A DNA stretch of 64,000 bases from Streptomyces sp. BV286 (GCF_019090165.1 NZ_JAHRIB010000181.1:62001-126000); one strand, 5' to 3'; shown: positions 16,943 through 25,781, counted from the first letter of the stretch. The notes: generated by a model from the sequence alone, not told the origin. Numbers and translations: made by a program.

Positions 16943-18268
16943 ATGGCTGAGCCCATCCGGGTGGAAACAGATCTGATACCCGCGGGCCTGTACGACTCCT
17001 CCCAGGACTGGACCGGCCTGACCGTCACGCGTCAGCTCGCCCGCCCGCTCTTCACCGAGGGACCCGAACGCACCCTCCGCAGCGGCTTGTTGGGCGTACC
17101 GCAACGCATCGACGACACACGGTGGGACTTCACCGTGGACCCCGCTGCGCGCTGGTCGGACGACCGGCCACTGCACGCCGTCGACACCGCCCGGCACATG
17201 GTGAACGTCTCCCGTCAAGCGGGCCCGTTCGCCTGGCTGATGTCGTTCATTGCACAGATCCAGCCAATCTCGGCCACCCGACTGCGCGTCACGACACGCC
17301 ATCCGTTCGGGAACCTGCCCGCCCTCCTGGCCAATCCCGTTTTCGGGCCCCGCCACCAGAATCCGGCCATCACCAGCGGCGCCTACACACTGCCCGACCA
17401 GACACCCGGCGAACTCCGGCTGCGGTCGGTGGGCCCCTGGCCCGACGCCACCTACGTCCTGTCCTCGTCGGCCCGGCACGGCCAGGAGCTCTTCGACCGA
17501 CGCGCCGTCGACATCACATGCCCCACGACCTTTCCAGTGCCGCAGTGGGCCCGGAGGGAGGACTACCCGGAACTACGGGTCGACGACCTGGACATCGTGG
17601 TGGCCCTCATGCCGCCGGCCGGCATGGCCCCGAGTCTGGGACAGGCCATCGGCACCGCCCTCGACCGCCGCGCGCTGGCGCGTGAAGTCCACGGAGCCAT
17701 CGAGCCGATCGACTCCTTCACCCACCTGTGGTGCCGCGGCGCTCCCGTGTCGCCCCCGCAGGAAGCGCACGATCTGTTCCGGGAGTGGGTGCGGGACCCC
17801 GTTGCCCTCGTCTTTCCGGACTTCTCACCCAACCGCGAGATGGCCCGGGTCCTCGCCGAACAGATTTACGACCACACCGGCCTGACCGTACTGCCGAAAG
17901 CCATCGGCTATCAGAGCTATCTCACCGAGCTGTCCAGCACCCACCGTGAAGCCTTCCGCCTGGTGCTCGTGGCGGCCCCCTGGCCCGCTCCGGTCGCGCC
18001 GCTGGTTCCCTTCACCCACCGGCCACTCGCCCAGGCGTCCGACGGGCAGACGTCCGCCTTCAAGGACGCCGTGTTCCGTGCCCTGGCCGCGGACGACCCG
18101 CAGGAACACCTACGACTCACCACGCGAGCCGAGCGTCTGCTTGCGGCAACGGGGCAGATCTGCCTGTTCGGACGGCTGCGGTCGGCAACACGGCTGCGGG
18201 TGAGGAACTACATCAGCCCGCCGTCCGGCTGGGTGGATCTGTCCGCGTGCGAACCCCTGCGAAGCTGA
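16943..18268 (+). CDS. SBP_bac_5-like oligopeptide-binding protein lacking a signal peptide
   Basis: A 441-residue protein with the fold pattern of family 5 (DppA/OppA) solute-binding proteins: QLARPLFTEG, WDFTVDPAARWSDDRPLHAVDTARHMVN, then GTALDRRALAREVHG. Its N-terminus MAEPIRVETDLIP has no signal peptide or lipobox, so it should be cytoplasmic. I chose the ATG at 16943; a TTG overlapping the ThiF stop (16859) is less likely. It lies between the adenylating enzyme and the methyltransferase, 9 bp from the latter. It may hold the peptide substrate or product inside the cell; this is inference. Confidence 0.75.
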   Translation: MAEPIRVETDLIPAGLYDSSQDWTGLTVTRQLARPLFTEGPERTLRSGLLGVPQRIDDTRWDFTVDPAARWSDDRPLHAVDTARHMVNVSRQAGPFAWLMSFIAQIQPISATRLRVTTRHPFGNLPALLANPVFGPRHQNPAITSGAYTLPDQTPGELRLRSVGPWPDATYVLSSSARHGQELFDRRAVDITCPTTFPVPQWARREDYPELRVDDLDIVVALMPPAGMAPSLGQAIGTALDRRALAREVHGAIEPIDSFTHLWCRGAPVSPPQEAHDLFREWVRDPVALVFPDFSPNREMARVLAEQIYDHTGLTVLPKAIGYQSYLTELSSTHREAFRLVLVAAPWPAPVAPLVPFTHRPLAQASDGQTSAFKDAVFRALAADDPQEHLRLTTRAERLLAATGQICLFGRLRSATRLRVRNYISPPSGWVDLSACEPLRS

Positions 18269-18277
18269 GGACCAGCG

Positions 18278-19024
18278 ATGGCGAAGATCAACTATCTCAA
18301 GGTCAACGAACGGTACTGGGACGCCAACAGCGACCTGTACCACGACGCCCACCCCGAGCACTTCGACGCGGGCCGGCACCCCTCCTGGGGCATCTGGCAT
18401 CTGCCGGAGAGCGATCTGAGGATCTTCACCGACGAACTGCCCGCGGGGTCCCGGATCCTCGACCTCGGTTGTGGCATCGGGCACGACACCGTCGGGTTCG
18501 CCCGCGCGGGATTCCGGGCCTTCGGCGTCGAGTTGTCCTCCGGCCAGTTGTCCCACGCCATCACGGACGGTGTCGGGGGCTTCGTCCAGGCCGCCGCCGA
18601 GCGTCTGCCGTTTCGATCGGAGACGTTCGACGCGGCGTTCTGTGACCACGGCGCCTTCGACTTCTCCCCGCCGCTGCCCCTGCTCAGGGAAGCTCACCGG
18701 GTACTCCGCCCCGGGGGCGTCCTCGGGCTGTGCACCTACTCCCCACTGCTGCAGATGTGCTTCGACAACCGGACAGGCACGGTTGGGGAGCAGCTCTCGA
18801 ACCCTTACGGCGACGCCAAGGTGAAGTACAGCGGAGACGTGGTGGTCTTCCACTCCACCCACGCGCAGTGGATCGACATGTTCCGCTCCTGCGGATTCTC
18901 CGTCGAGCGGCTGGTGGAACCGACCGCTCCGGCCGGCGGCGACACGTACTTCCAGGAATCGCTCGACCGGAGCTGGGCCGAGAAGTGGCCGGCGGAGGTC
19001 CTCTGGAAAGTCCGCAAGCTCTGA
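18278..19024 (+). CDS. Class I SAM-dependent methyltransferase of the RiPP-like cluster
   Basis: A 248-residue Rossmann-fold methyltransferase. Motif I is ILDLGCGIGHDTV, the acidic residue ending strand 2 is FGVELS, and the post-core segment is LREAHRVLRPGGVLGLCTYS. N- and C-terminal parts (WDANSDLYHDAHPEHF, WAEKWPAEVLWKVRKL) are typical of small-molecule or peptide methyltransferases found in secondary-metabolite clusters. It is the last rightward gene, followed by a strong terminator. It probably methylates the modified peptide. Confidence 0.85.
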   Translation: MAKINYLKVNERYWDANSDLYHDAHPEHFDAGRHPSWGIWHLPESDLRIFTDELPAGSRILDLGCGIGHDTVGFARAGFRAFGVELSSGQLSHAITDGVGGFVQAAAERLPFRSETFDAAFCDHGAFDFSPPLPLLREAHRVLRPGGVLGLCTYSPLLQMCFDNRTGTVGEQLSNPYGDAKVKYSGDVVVFHSTHAQWIDMFRSCGFSVERLVEPTAPAGGDTYFQESLDRSWAEKWPAEVLWKVRKL

Positions 19025-19170
19025 CACCGGCGTCGACCGCTCACGGCGAGCCACGCCCGACCCCCCGACCCCACCTCCTCCGTGCCGCTGCCCGAGCCGA
19101 CTCCTTCCGCCCGAGGCCCCGGGTCACGACCGGCCGGGAGGCGATGTCCTGCGTCAAGGGCGCCCACTGC

Positions 19171-19208
19171 CGACCGCGGTGCCCGGCGCGGGCCGGGCAC
19201 CGCGGTCA
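19171..19208. terminator. Strong terminator bounding the RiPP-like cluster on the right
   Basis: Perfect 16-bp stem (GACCGCGGTGCCCGGC at 19172-19187 pairing with 19192-19207) and a 4-base loop. It sits between the methyltransferase (stop 19024) and the convergent hydrolase gene (stop 19225), so it serves both strands. Confidence 0.8.
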
Positions 19209-19224
19209 GTCGGTCGGGGGTTGC

Positions 19225-20016
19225 TCAGGTGTGGTCGAGGGCCCAGGCCAGAGCGTGGTCGGCGATCTCCTCCCAGCCCTCCTGGGCCGGCATGAGATGG
19301 CTTCGTCCCGGAAACTCGACGATGTCGGTGACGGTGTTCGACTTGTAGTGCTTGGCATTGGACTTCTGGATCTTGGGCGGCATCAGGTGGTCGTGCTCGC
19401 CCGAGACGAACAGCAGCGGAGCCCGGTCGTCGTTGCGGTAGTTCACGTACGAGTCGGCGTGGCCGGGGTGGATGTTGGCCAGCGCGCTGCCCCAGAACAC
19501 ATGACCCGAGGCGGGAATGTGGTAGCGCTCGTACAGGGCGCGGGACTCGTCCTCCGGGAAGGTGTTCGTGAACGCGTAGCGCCACTGGTCATAGGTGAAG
19601 CCGACGGCCTTGTGCCGGTTGGCCGGGCTCTTCAGCACCGGGAACGTCGCTTTCAGCTGTGACAGCGGAACCGTCGCCACTCCCTCGGTGGGCGCGGAGT
19701 TGATGGCCACTCCCGCGCTGCCGTATCCGTGGTCGAGGAGTATCTGGGTGAACACGCCGCCGGCGGAGTGGCCCATGATGATCGGCTGGGTGCCGAGGCC
19801 GTCGATCAGCTTCTCCAGCGACGAGATGATCGAGGGAACCGTGAGTTCCTCGATCGGGGTGGGGTCGGCGTTGAGCGCTTCCACCTCCACTTCGAAGCCG
19901 GGGTAGGCGGGGGCCAGGACCCGGAAGCCCTGGGACTGGTAGCGGGTGATCCAGTGTTCCCAGCTGCGGGGTGTCACCCAGAAGCCGTGGACGAGCACGA
20001 TGGTGTCCGGTTTCAT
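19225..20016 (-). CDS. Alpha/beta hydrolase
   Basis: A 263-residue cytosolic hydrolase. HG oxyanion motif in IVLVHGFWVTPRSWEHW, nucleophile elbow MGHSAGG near residue 103, acid in VSGEHDHLMP and catalytic His in PGRSHLMPAQEGW. It resembles the AB hydrolase_1/6 proteins often found in tandem in Streptomyces. The ATG at 20016 is preceded by AAGGAG. It is separated by only 14 bp from the upstream secreted hydrolase gene and probably shares its transcript. Confidence 0.87.
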   Translation of the reverse strand: MKPDTIVLVHGFWVTPRSWEHWITRYQSQGFRVLAPAYPGFEVEVEALNADPTPIEELTVPSIISSLEKLIDGLGTQPIIMGHSAGGVFTQILLDHGYGSAGVAINSAPTEGVATVPLSQLKATFPVLKSPANRHKAVGFTYDQWRYAFTNTFPEDESRALYERYHIPASGHVFWGSALANIHPGHADSYVNYRNDDRAPLLFVSGEHDHLMPPKIQKSNAKHYKSNTVTDIVEFPGRSHLMPAQEGWEEIADHALAWALDHT

Positions 20017-20030
20017 GAGCGTTCGCTCCT

Positions 20031-20861
20031 TCAACGAGTGGCGGCGTGGGCCGCCTTGATGATCCTGGCTGCGGCATCCGGGTGGGAGATCATGACCACG
20101 TGCGAGGACCGGATCTCGATCACCTTGCTGCCCGCGCGCTTGGCCATGAACCGCTGGGCGGCGGGCGGGATGACCTTGTCCTGTGTCGGGATCAGGTACC
20201 AGGACGGGACGGTTTTCCAAGCGGGCGCGCCGCTGCCGCCACTGAGGCCGTCGACGCTGCCGGGGCGCTGGGTGGCCGCCATCAGACGGGTCTGGGAGGC
20301 GGGCAGATCGGCGGCGAACACGGCCCGGAACTTCGCGGCGTCGATGTATCCGTCGGTGCCCGGCTTGCTGCCGGGCACCGGATAGCTGCGGGGGACCAGG
20401 GCGGCGCCCAATTCACTGCCGGGGAACTGGCCCGCCAGTTGCAGCGCGCTCTCGCCCTCGTCCGGCGCGAACGCCCCCATGTACACGAGGGCCTTGACGT
20501 TGGCGTGCCCGCGGGCCGCGTTGGTGATGACGATGCCGCCGTAGGAGTGGGCTGCCAGGATGACCGGGCCGGGGATGGTGTCCACCACGCTGGAGATGTA
20601 CGCGGCGTCGCCGGCGGTGTCCCGCAGCGGGTTGGCCGGTGCGATGACGGGGAAGCCGGCCTTCTGCAGCAGGGCGATGGTGTCGTTGAAGCCCGAGGCG
20701 TCGGCGAACGCCCCGTGCACGAGGACGACGGTCGGCTTGGGCCCCTTCGCCTCGGCCTGTGCGGCTCGGTGGGAGGTCGCCTGGGCGGCGACGGCGGTGG
20801 TGACGATGAGGACGGCGGCGGCCAGTGCCGTCAGCAGACGGCGCAGTGCTGGAACACGCAT
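20031..20861 (-). CDS. Secreted alpha/beta hydrolase
   Basis: A 276-residue hydrolase with a Sec signal peptide (RRLLTALAAAVLIVTTAVAAQATSH), so it is exported. Then LVHGAFADASGFND, the nucleophile elbow AAHSYGG, the acid near IPTQDKVIPPAAQ and a C-terminal His in EIRSSHVVMISHPD complete a triad of the salicylate-esterase/methylesterase-like AB_hydrolase_6 type. The substrate is unknown. It is the middle of three hydrolase genes on this strand. Confidence 0.85.
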   Translation of the reverse strand: MRVPALRRLLTALAAAVLIVTTAVAAQATSHRAAQAEAKGPKPTVVLVHGAFADASGFNDTIALLQKAGFPVIAPANPLRDTAGDAAYISSVVDTIPGPVILAAHSYGGIVITNAARGHANVKALVYMGAFAPDEGESALQLAGQFPGSELGAALVPRSYPVPGSKPGTDGYIDAAKFRAVFAADLPASQTRLMAATQRPGSVDGLSGGSGAPAWKTVPSWYLIPTQDKVIPPAAQRFMAKRAGSKVIEIRSSHVVMISHPDAAARIIKAAHAATR

Positions 20862-20964
20862 GACGAACCCTTTCGGACAGGAGGGTTGGACGGTGCGGAG
20901 GTACCGGCGGGTGGCGCGTCACGATTGGAGGCCCGGTGCTGGTGACTACGTGGGCCGTGCGGGA

Positions 20965-21789
20965 TCAGGAGGCGAGAAATGCGAGCAGGTCGGCGTTGAA
21001 CTCGTCCTTGAACGCGCCCACGAGGCCGTGCGGAGCACCCGGATAGACCTTCAGCGTCGCGTCCTTGACGAGCTTGGCCGACTCCAGGCCGGCGGCCACG
21101 ATCGGGACGATCTGATCGTCGTCGCCGTGGGCGATGAAGGTGGGGATGTCGAAGCGCCCCAGGTCCTCGGTGAAGTCGGTCTCGGAGAACGCACGGATGC
21201 AGTCCAGCGCGCCCTTGAGCCCGACCTGCATGCTATGCAGCCAGAACGCGTCCGACACCCCCTGCGAGACCTCTGCACCGGGCCGGTTGAAGCCGTAGAA
21301 GGGCAGGCTCAGTTCGGCGTAGAACTGCGACCGGTCGGCCGAGACACCCGATCGGATGGCGTCGAACGCCTCGATCGGCAGACCCAGCGGATTGGCGTCG
21401 GTCTTGAGCATGAGAGGCGGCACAGCCCCCAGCAACACGGCCTTGGATATCCGGGACGTACCGTGCCGGCCGATGTAGCGGGTCACCTCGCCTCCGCCCG
21501 TCGAGTGTCCGACCAGCACGGCGTCGTGCAGGTCGAGGGTCTCGATCAGCTGGGCCAGGTCGTCGGCGTAGGTGTCCATGTCGTTGCCGTTCCACGGCTG
21601 GCTGGAGCGGCCGTGACCGCGCCGGTCGTGCGCAATCGCACGGTAGCCGTGTGAGGCGACCAGGTGCAGTTGGTCGTCCCAGGCGTCGGCGTTCAACGGC
21701 CAGCCGTGGCTGAACACCACCGGTCGGCCGCTCCCCCAGTCCTTGTAGAAGATCTCCGTGCCGTCGTGCGTCGTGATGGAGTTGCCCAT
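20965..21789 (-). CDS. Non-heme chloroperoxidase/esterase-like alpha/beta hydrolase
   Basis: A 274-residue enzyme of the cofactor-free haloperoxidase group. Diagnostic segments are EIFYKDWGSGRPVVFSHGWPLNADAW, HDRRGHGRSSQPWNGNDMDTYADDL, the elbow VGHSTGGGEVTRYIGRHG, the acid in HGDDDQIVP and the His in YPGAPHGLVG. Such proteins are esterases with perhydrolase activity when acetate and peroxide are present. It starts 282 bp from a divergent AraC-type regulator, which may control it. Confidence 0.9.
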   Translation of the reverse strand: MGNSITTHDGTEIFYKDWGSGRPVVFSHGWPLNADAWDDQLHLVASHGYRAIAHDRRGHGRSSQPWNGNDMDTYADDLAQLIETLDLHDAVLVGHSTGGGEVTRYIGRHGTSRISKAVLLGAVPPLMLKTDANPLGLPIEAFDAIRSGVSADRSQFYAELSLPFYGFNRPGAEVSQGVSDAFWLHSMQVGLKGALDCIRAFSETDFTEDLGRFDIPTFIAHGDDDQIVPIVAAGLESAKLVKDATLKVYPGAPHGLVGAFKDEFNADLLAFLAS

Positions 21790-22071
21790 GGGAGCGCTCC
21801 CGTCAGCAGCAGTGTCGGAGTCGGTGTCCGACGTGAGTGAAGGAGGATCGTGTCAGCGACGCGGGCCCGGTCCTTTGCCGTGCGCGCCGAAAACTGTTCC
21901 CTGCGTGCCAACGCACCTGCTCCGGCGTGACTGCTGTGGCACGAGTGCAGAACCACGCCCAGGTGGCCCGGCAGTGGTTGGATCCGCCTGTCCAACCCGC
22001 CCCCGGTGTTGAAGAATTCGGCAGACGGCACGGCAGCGGAGGGGCCGCTGCCACCACCCTGGGGGGGGACC

Positions 22072-23049
22072 ATGCTGGTTCTGGACACGGAGGACATACC
22101 CGACGCCGACCGGATCGAGGCGTTCCACGCCGTGGCTGTCGGGGAGAGCGGCAGCTGCTCGGTCGAGCAGGAACATCCTGAGGCCGGCATCCGGAAGAGA
22201 CTGGAGGTCTGGAACTTCGGCCCGTTGACCCTGTTCTCCACGCGCGGCTCCGGCATGCGCATCTGGCGCACTCCGCGCCACTCGCGCTTCGACTCGATGA
22301 ACACCGTCTCGATCATCACCCAGAGCCATGGGACGGGCGCATTCACCTGGAACGGCCATCAGCAGCACGTGGGGCCCGACGCCCTGGCTCTCGCACACAA
22401 GACCGCCGGCTACGAGTACGCATGGTCCGGGGCCGGACAGTCCGTTGCCTTCATGGTCGACACCGAGCGTCTCGGCCTGCCCGAACACCTGGTCCGGTCC
22501 GCGATACCACTGCTGGAGCACAGCGCCGTCGCACCCCTGCTGCTGCATCACATACGGAGCCTGCACCGCCGTGCCGACCAGCTCAGCAACGACCCCGGAG
22601 CCGAGGCGCTCGGCTCCTCCACCCTGGAACTCACCCGCGCCCTCATCGTCTCGGTGACCACCGACGAACACACCCGGCGATCGGTCGCGCAGAACACCCT
22701 CCTCACCCGCGTCCTCGCCTTCATCCGCGCCCATCTGACCGACCCAGGGCTCACCCCCCAGAGCATCGCCGCGGCCCACAACATCTCCGTACGAACCCTC
22801 TACCGGCTGTGTGAGCAGGGCGGCCTCAGCCTGGAAAAGTGGATCATTCGTCGGCGCCTGGAAGGCACACGCCGCGACCTGGCCATGCCCGAGCACGCCC
22901 ACCGCACGATCGAGGCCGTCGCCCGGTCCTGGGGCTTCACCAACCCCGCTCACTTCTCCCGCCGCTTCCACCAGACCTACGGGGCCACACCCCGCCAGTG
23001 GCGCCGCCTCCACCGCCCGACGGGCTTCTCACCCCCGGACGTGCCCTGA
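22072..23049 (+). CDS. AraC-family transcriptional regulator
   Basis: A 325-residue regulator. Residues about 20-200 are an AraC_binding_2-type sensor domain (SRFDSMNTVSIITQSHGTGAFTWNG, AGYEYAWSGAGQSVAFMVD). The C-terminal 100 residues carry two HTHs (LTPQSIAAAHNISVRTLYRLCEQ and RTIEAVARSWGFTNPAHFSRRF) ending in the conserved YGATPRQWR. The ATG at 22072 follows a G-rich stretch; a TTG at 22006 is less likely. It is divergent from the three-hydrolase group, its probable target. Confidence 0.88.
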   Translation: MLVLDTEDIPDADRIEAFHAVAVGESGSCSVEQEHPEAGIRKRLEVWNFGPLTLFSTRGSGMRIWRTPRHSRFDSMNTVSIITQSHGTGAFTWNGHQQHVGPDALALAHKTAGYEYAWSGAGQSVAFMVDTERLGLPEHLVRSAIPLLEHSAVAPLLLHHIRSLHRRADQLSNDPGAEALGSSTLELTRALIVSVTTDEHTRRSVAQNTLLTRVLAFIRAHLTDPGLTPQSIAAAHNISVRTLYRLCEQGGLSLEKWIIRRRLEGTRRDLAMPEHAHRTIEAVARSWGFTNPAHFSRRFHQTYGATPRQWRRLHRPTGFSPPDVP

Positions 23050-23097
23050 GCTTCACGGCGAAGCCCGGCAGAGGGTGATCACCGCTGGATCACTCGT

Positions 23098-23131
23098 ATG
23101 AGGGCCCGTCGGCGAGCTGACGGGCCCTCAT
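23098..23131. terminator. Terminator between AraC and DHFR-like genes
   Basis: Perfect 13-bp stem (ATGAGGGCCCGTC at 23098-23110 pairing with 23119-23131) between the convergent genes ending at 23049 and 23178. Confidence 0.7.
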
Positions 23132-23177
23132 GCCTGCTGCAGAACCGGCCGTCGCCAGCGTCGGCAATCGGTGCGGC

Positions 23178-23735
23178 TCAGCGTGTCCGGTAGCGCGCGT
23201 AGATCAGTCCGCTGTCGAAGGCACGCTCCTCGGCCAGCTCCAGATCGAGCCGCACGCCGTCGGGGAAGAACCGCTTGCCGCCGCCGACCACGCTCGTGGT
23301 GATGAACAGGTGGTACTCGTCCACCAGGCCGGCCGCGATCGCCTGGGCCGCGAGGTTGGGGCCGTCGACGGTGAGGTCATGATCAGCCTCGGCCTTGAGC
23401 TTGCGTACCGCGTCAGGGTCGAAGGTCCGCTCGATCCGGGTCTTCGCGCTCGACACCGACTCCAGCGTCGTCGAGTACACGACCTTCTCCGCGGCCTGCC
23501 AGTCGCGGGCGTACTGCAGGATGTGCGGCGGCTGGTCGGGCTCGGTGTGCGCGGTCTCCCAGTAGACCATCGTCTCGTACATGCGGCGGCCGTAGAGGTA
23601 CGTGCCGACGGGGCGGAAGAGGTCGTTGATGAAGGAATGCACCTCCTGGTCTTCGGCCCCGGTGCCGAGGCCGCCCTCCGCCGCCTCGGCGTAGCCGTCG
23701 AGCGAGGTGATCATCGAGTAGATGAGCTTTGCCAT
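23178..23735 (-). CDS. Dihydrofolate-reductase-family protein (RibD C-terminal type)
   Basis: A 185-residue protein of the RibD_C/DHFR-like fold. It opens with KLIYSMITSLDGYAEAAEGG and has LYGRRMYETMVYWE, DLTVDGPNLAAQAIAAGLVDEYHLF and VVGGGKRFFPDGVRLDL. Such proteins are NAD(P)H-dependent reductases of unknown substrate; they are not the housekeeping DHFR. The ATG at 23735 is preceded by GGAGGAG. It is a single gene. Confidence 0.88.
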   Translation of the reverse strand: MAKLIYSMITSLDGYAEAAEGGLGTGAEDQEVHSFINDLFRPVGTYLYGRRMYETMVYWETAHTEPDQPPHILQYARDWQAAEKVVYSTTLESVSSAKTRIERTFDPDAVRKLKAEADHDLTVDGPNLAAQAIAAGLVDEYHLFITTSVVGGGKRFFPDGVRLDLELAEERAFDSGLIYARYRTR

Positions 23736-23985
23736 GTGTCTCCTCCGGGTACGAGCGCGTCCGTCTGTCAGCGGTAGCGCAGACTGAGACCTCCGCACGC
23801 CCAAGAACTCATCGTTCGGCTGACCAACTGATTCCACCGGCGGTCGGATTTCGGACAGATCGCGCCTCGGGGTCGGTGGTGGAGCGTGCCTGGTCGGAGA
23901 CGGTGAAGACGAAGTCGGCGATCTCGTCGGGCGGGGCATTGCGGGGTACGGCGAGGTCGGGCGGCTTGCCCGCGCCTGTCGGCCG

Positions 23986-24405
23986 TCACCGCCCCCAGTC
24001 GAGTTGGTGTTCGGGGGTGCCGGCCGCTCGGCCCCATGCGACTGCCTCGGCTCGGCCGGCCTCGTCGCCGATCCGGTAGCGGAAGTACCGCCCGGCGAAC
24101 ACGATCACGCGGTCAGCGTCGTCGACGGTGAAATCGGCCCACCAGCCAAGGTCTGGTTCGAGGGCATCCGCCAAGGCCTGAGCCAGGTCGTCAGCGAGAC
24201 GATCCGGACCTTCGAAATCGATGAACGTCCAGGTAGAGGGCTACCCGCTGACGGCGCCGTGCGGACCTTGGCCACCGACGCGCTCGTCCGGAGGCATCGT
24301 CGATACGGACACCTCGTGGCGTCCCAGGCGGACAAGCCTGAGGCCCGCCATCCGGATGTCCGCGTCGGCGCGCAGACTCTCGGCAATGACGCGTCCCCGA
24401 AGCAT
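23986..24405 (-). pseudogene. Conserved hypothetical gene interrupted by one in-frame amber codon
   Basis: From an ATG at 24405 (GAGGAG just upstream) to a TGA at 23986 the frame reads continuously as one protein except for a TAG at 24241-24243. Before it: MLRGRVIAESLRADADIRM...VRLGRHEVS. After it: STWTFIDFEGPDRLADDL, then GWWADFTVDDADRVIVFAGRYFRYRIGDEAGRAEA and TPEHQLDWG. This fits a common Streptomyces protein of about 125-140 residues and unknown function. The frame and codon bias are intact on both sides, so this is a recent nonsense mutation, a readthrough site or a sequencing error. Confidence 0.65.
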
Positions 24406-24492
24406 GAGTTGCTCCTCGCAAGGTTTCCAGCGCTGCCATCAACGACTGGCTGACACCGGCACGGTGTGCACTGCCTGCACAGCTGTCCAGGC

Positions 24493-25023
24493 CTACACAG
24501 CGATCCAGTAGCGGCGTTTCCGGCCCGCGCTGGTTGTGCGGACGTCCTCCAGGACCCCACCGTTGCGCTCGATACTGCGTGCCGATCCGATGTTGTCGTC
24601 GTCGCAGGTGACAAGGACCCGGTCCAGGCCGAGCGTGCGAGCCTCGGGCAGAACAGCCCCGAGAGCCCATGTTGCGATGCCGCGCCTCCGGAAGGAGGGC
24701 CGGATGCTGTAGCCGATGTGCCCGCCCAGATCGAGCAGAACGGCGTTCAGGTAGTGCCGAAGATCAATGGCCCCGACATAGCTGTCATCCTCGACGATCC
24801 ACCAATGAGTGGCGTGGACGCGCTCTTCTCCCAGGACAGCCGACCTGTCCGACTGCTGTATCAGTGTGTCGACCCATGCAGAGAAGACTTCGGGCCTTTC
24901 GAGGTCGGCGCCAGGTGCGAGACGCAGACCCGCTCCGTCCTGATGGGCACCCGGAGACCACTCGTCACGCGCCGCGAGCCATGACGACTGCAAGTGGGCT
25001 GTGGGCGCGATCAGTTCAGGCAT
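24493..25023 (-). CDS. GNAT N-acetyltransferase
   Basis: A 176-residue GNAT protein. HWWIVEDDSYVGAIDLRHYLN is followed by the acetyl-CoA loop RPSFRRRGIATWALG and CDDDNIGSARSIERNGG, ending in KRRYWIAV. This pattern matches the small GNATs annotated as YjdJ-like acetyltransferases. The start at 25023 (MPELIAPT) was chosen over an open upstream frame because coding bias starts there. It is divergent from a second GNAT gene. Confidence 0.87.
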   Translation of the reverse strand: MPELIAPTAHLQSSWLAARDEWSPGAHQDGAGLRLAPGADLERPEVFSAWVDTLIQQSDRSAVLGEERVHATHWWIVEDDSYVGAIDLRHYLNAVLLDLGGHIGYSIRPSFRRRGIATWALGAVLPEARTLGLDRVLVTCDDDNIGSARSIERNGGVLEDVRTTSAGRKRRYWIAV

Positions 25024-25250
25024 GCGGGTGACGCTAGCACCCGTCCGCCCCTCGCGATCCAGCATTTCGTGCTGGTCCGGCCCCAACGGCTGCTCCCCGG
25101 GACACGCCGGTGGGTATCCACCTCGACCTTGATCCACTTTGACGGCAGCCCCGGTCAGAAATCGGGCGGGCGGTCTCTGGGCGGGGCTGTAGGCCGGTCG
25201 ACGCCATAATCACGTTGCGACGCCGGTCAGGAACCGGCCACCATCGACTG

Positions 25251-25781
25251 ATGGCTTACCGGATACGCACTGTGCAAGCGGACGAGTGGCTGACGGCCAA
25301 GGAACTGACACTTACCGCGCTGACCGATCCGGTCGCGCCCATAGCGTTCGCCACGACTGTGCAGGACGTAGCCGGGCAGCCCGATTCCTTCTGGCAGGAG
25401 CGCGCCGAAAGGGTTTCGCACGGGACGTTCGCGCGGCAGTTCATCGCGGAAGGCCCAGACGGACACTGGGCAGGCACCGTGGTGGTGCTGGTGGAGCGGC
25501 CCGGGGACGAGGACTTCTTCGACATGCCGGTCCGATCTCCCCAGGCTCACCTGGTGGGCGTGTTCCTCCGGCCCGAAAACCGGGGCAGCGGCTTGATCGA
25601 GCAGCTCTTCGAGGCCGGCATGAAGTGGGCATGGTCCTTGGAGGAGCCCGTGGTCGGCAGAGTGCGGCTGTTCGTCCACGACGACAACCGACGAGCCGCC
25701 GCCTTTTACCGGAGATTCGGTTTCGTAGCGACCGGGGTGACTGTGGGCGCGGACCGGGAGATGGAGATCGCACGGCCATAG
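25251..25781 (+). CDS. GNAT N-acetyltransferase
   Basis: A 176-residue GNAT protein. The core is HLVGVFLRPENRGSGLIEQLFEAG, with the acetyl-CoA loop RGSG, then VRLFVHDDNRRAAAFYRRFGF, the classic C-terminal signature. The N-terminal part (AWLTAKELTLTALTDPVAPIAF-like region) resembles GNATs acting on small amines. The ATG at 25251 was chosen by alignment to that fold. The substrate is unknown. Confidence 0.87.
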   Translation: MAYRIRTVQADEWLTAKELTLTALTDPVAPIAFATTVQDVAGQPDSFWQERAERVSHGTFARQFIAEGPDGHWAGTVVVLVERPGDEDFFDMPVRSPQAHLVGVFLRPENRGSGLIEQLFEAGMKWAWSLEEPVVGRVRLFVHDDNRRAAAFYRRFGFVATGVTVGADREMEIARP

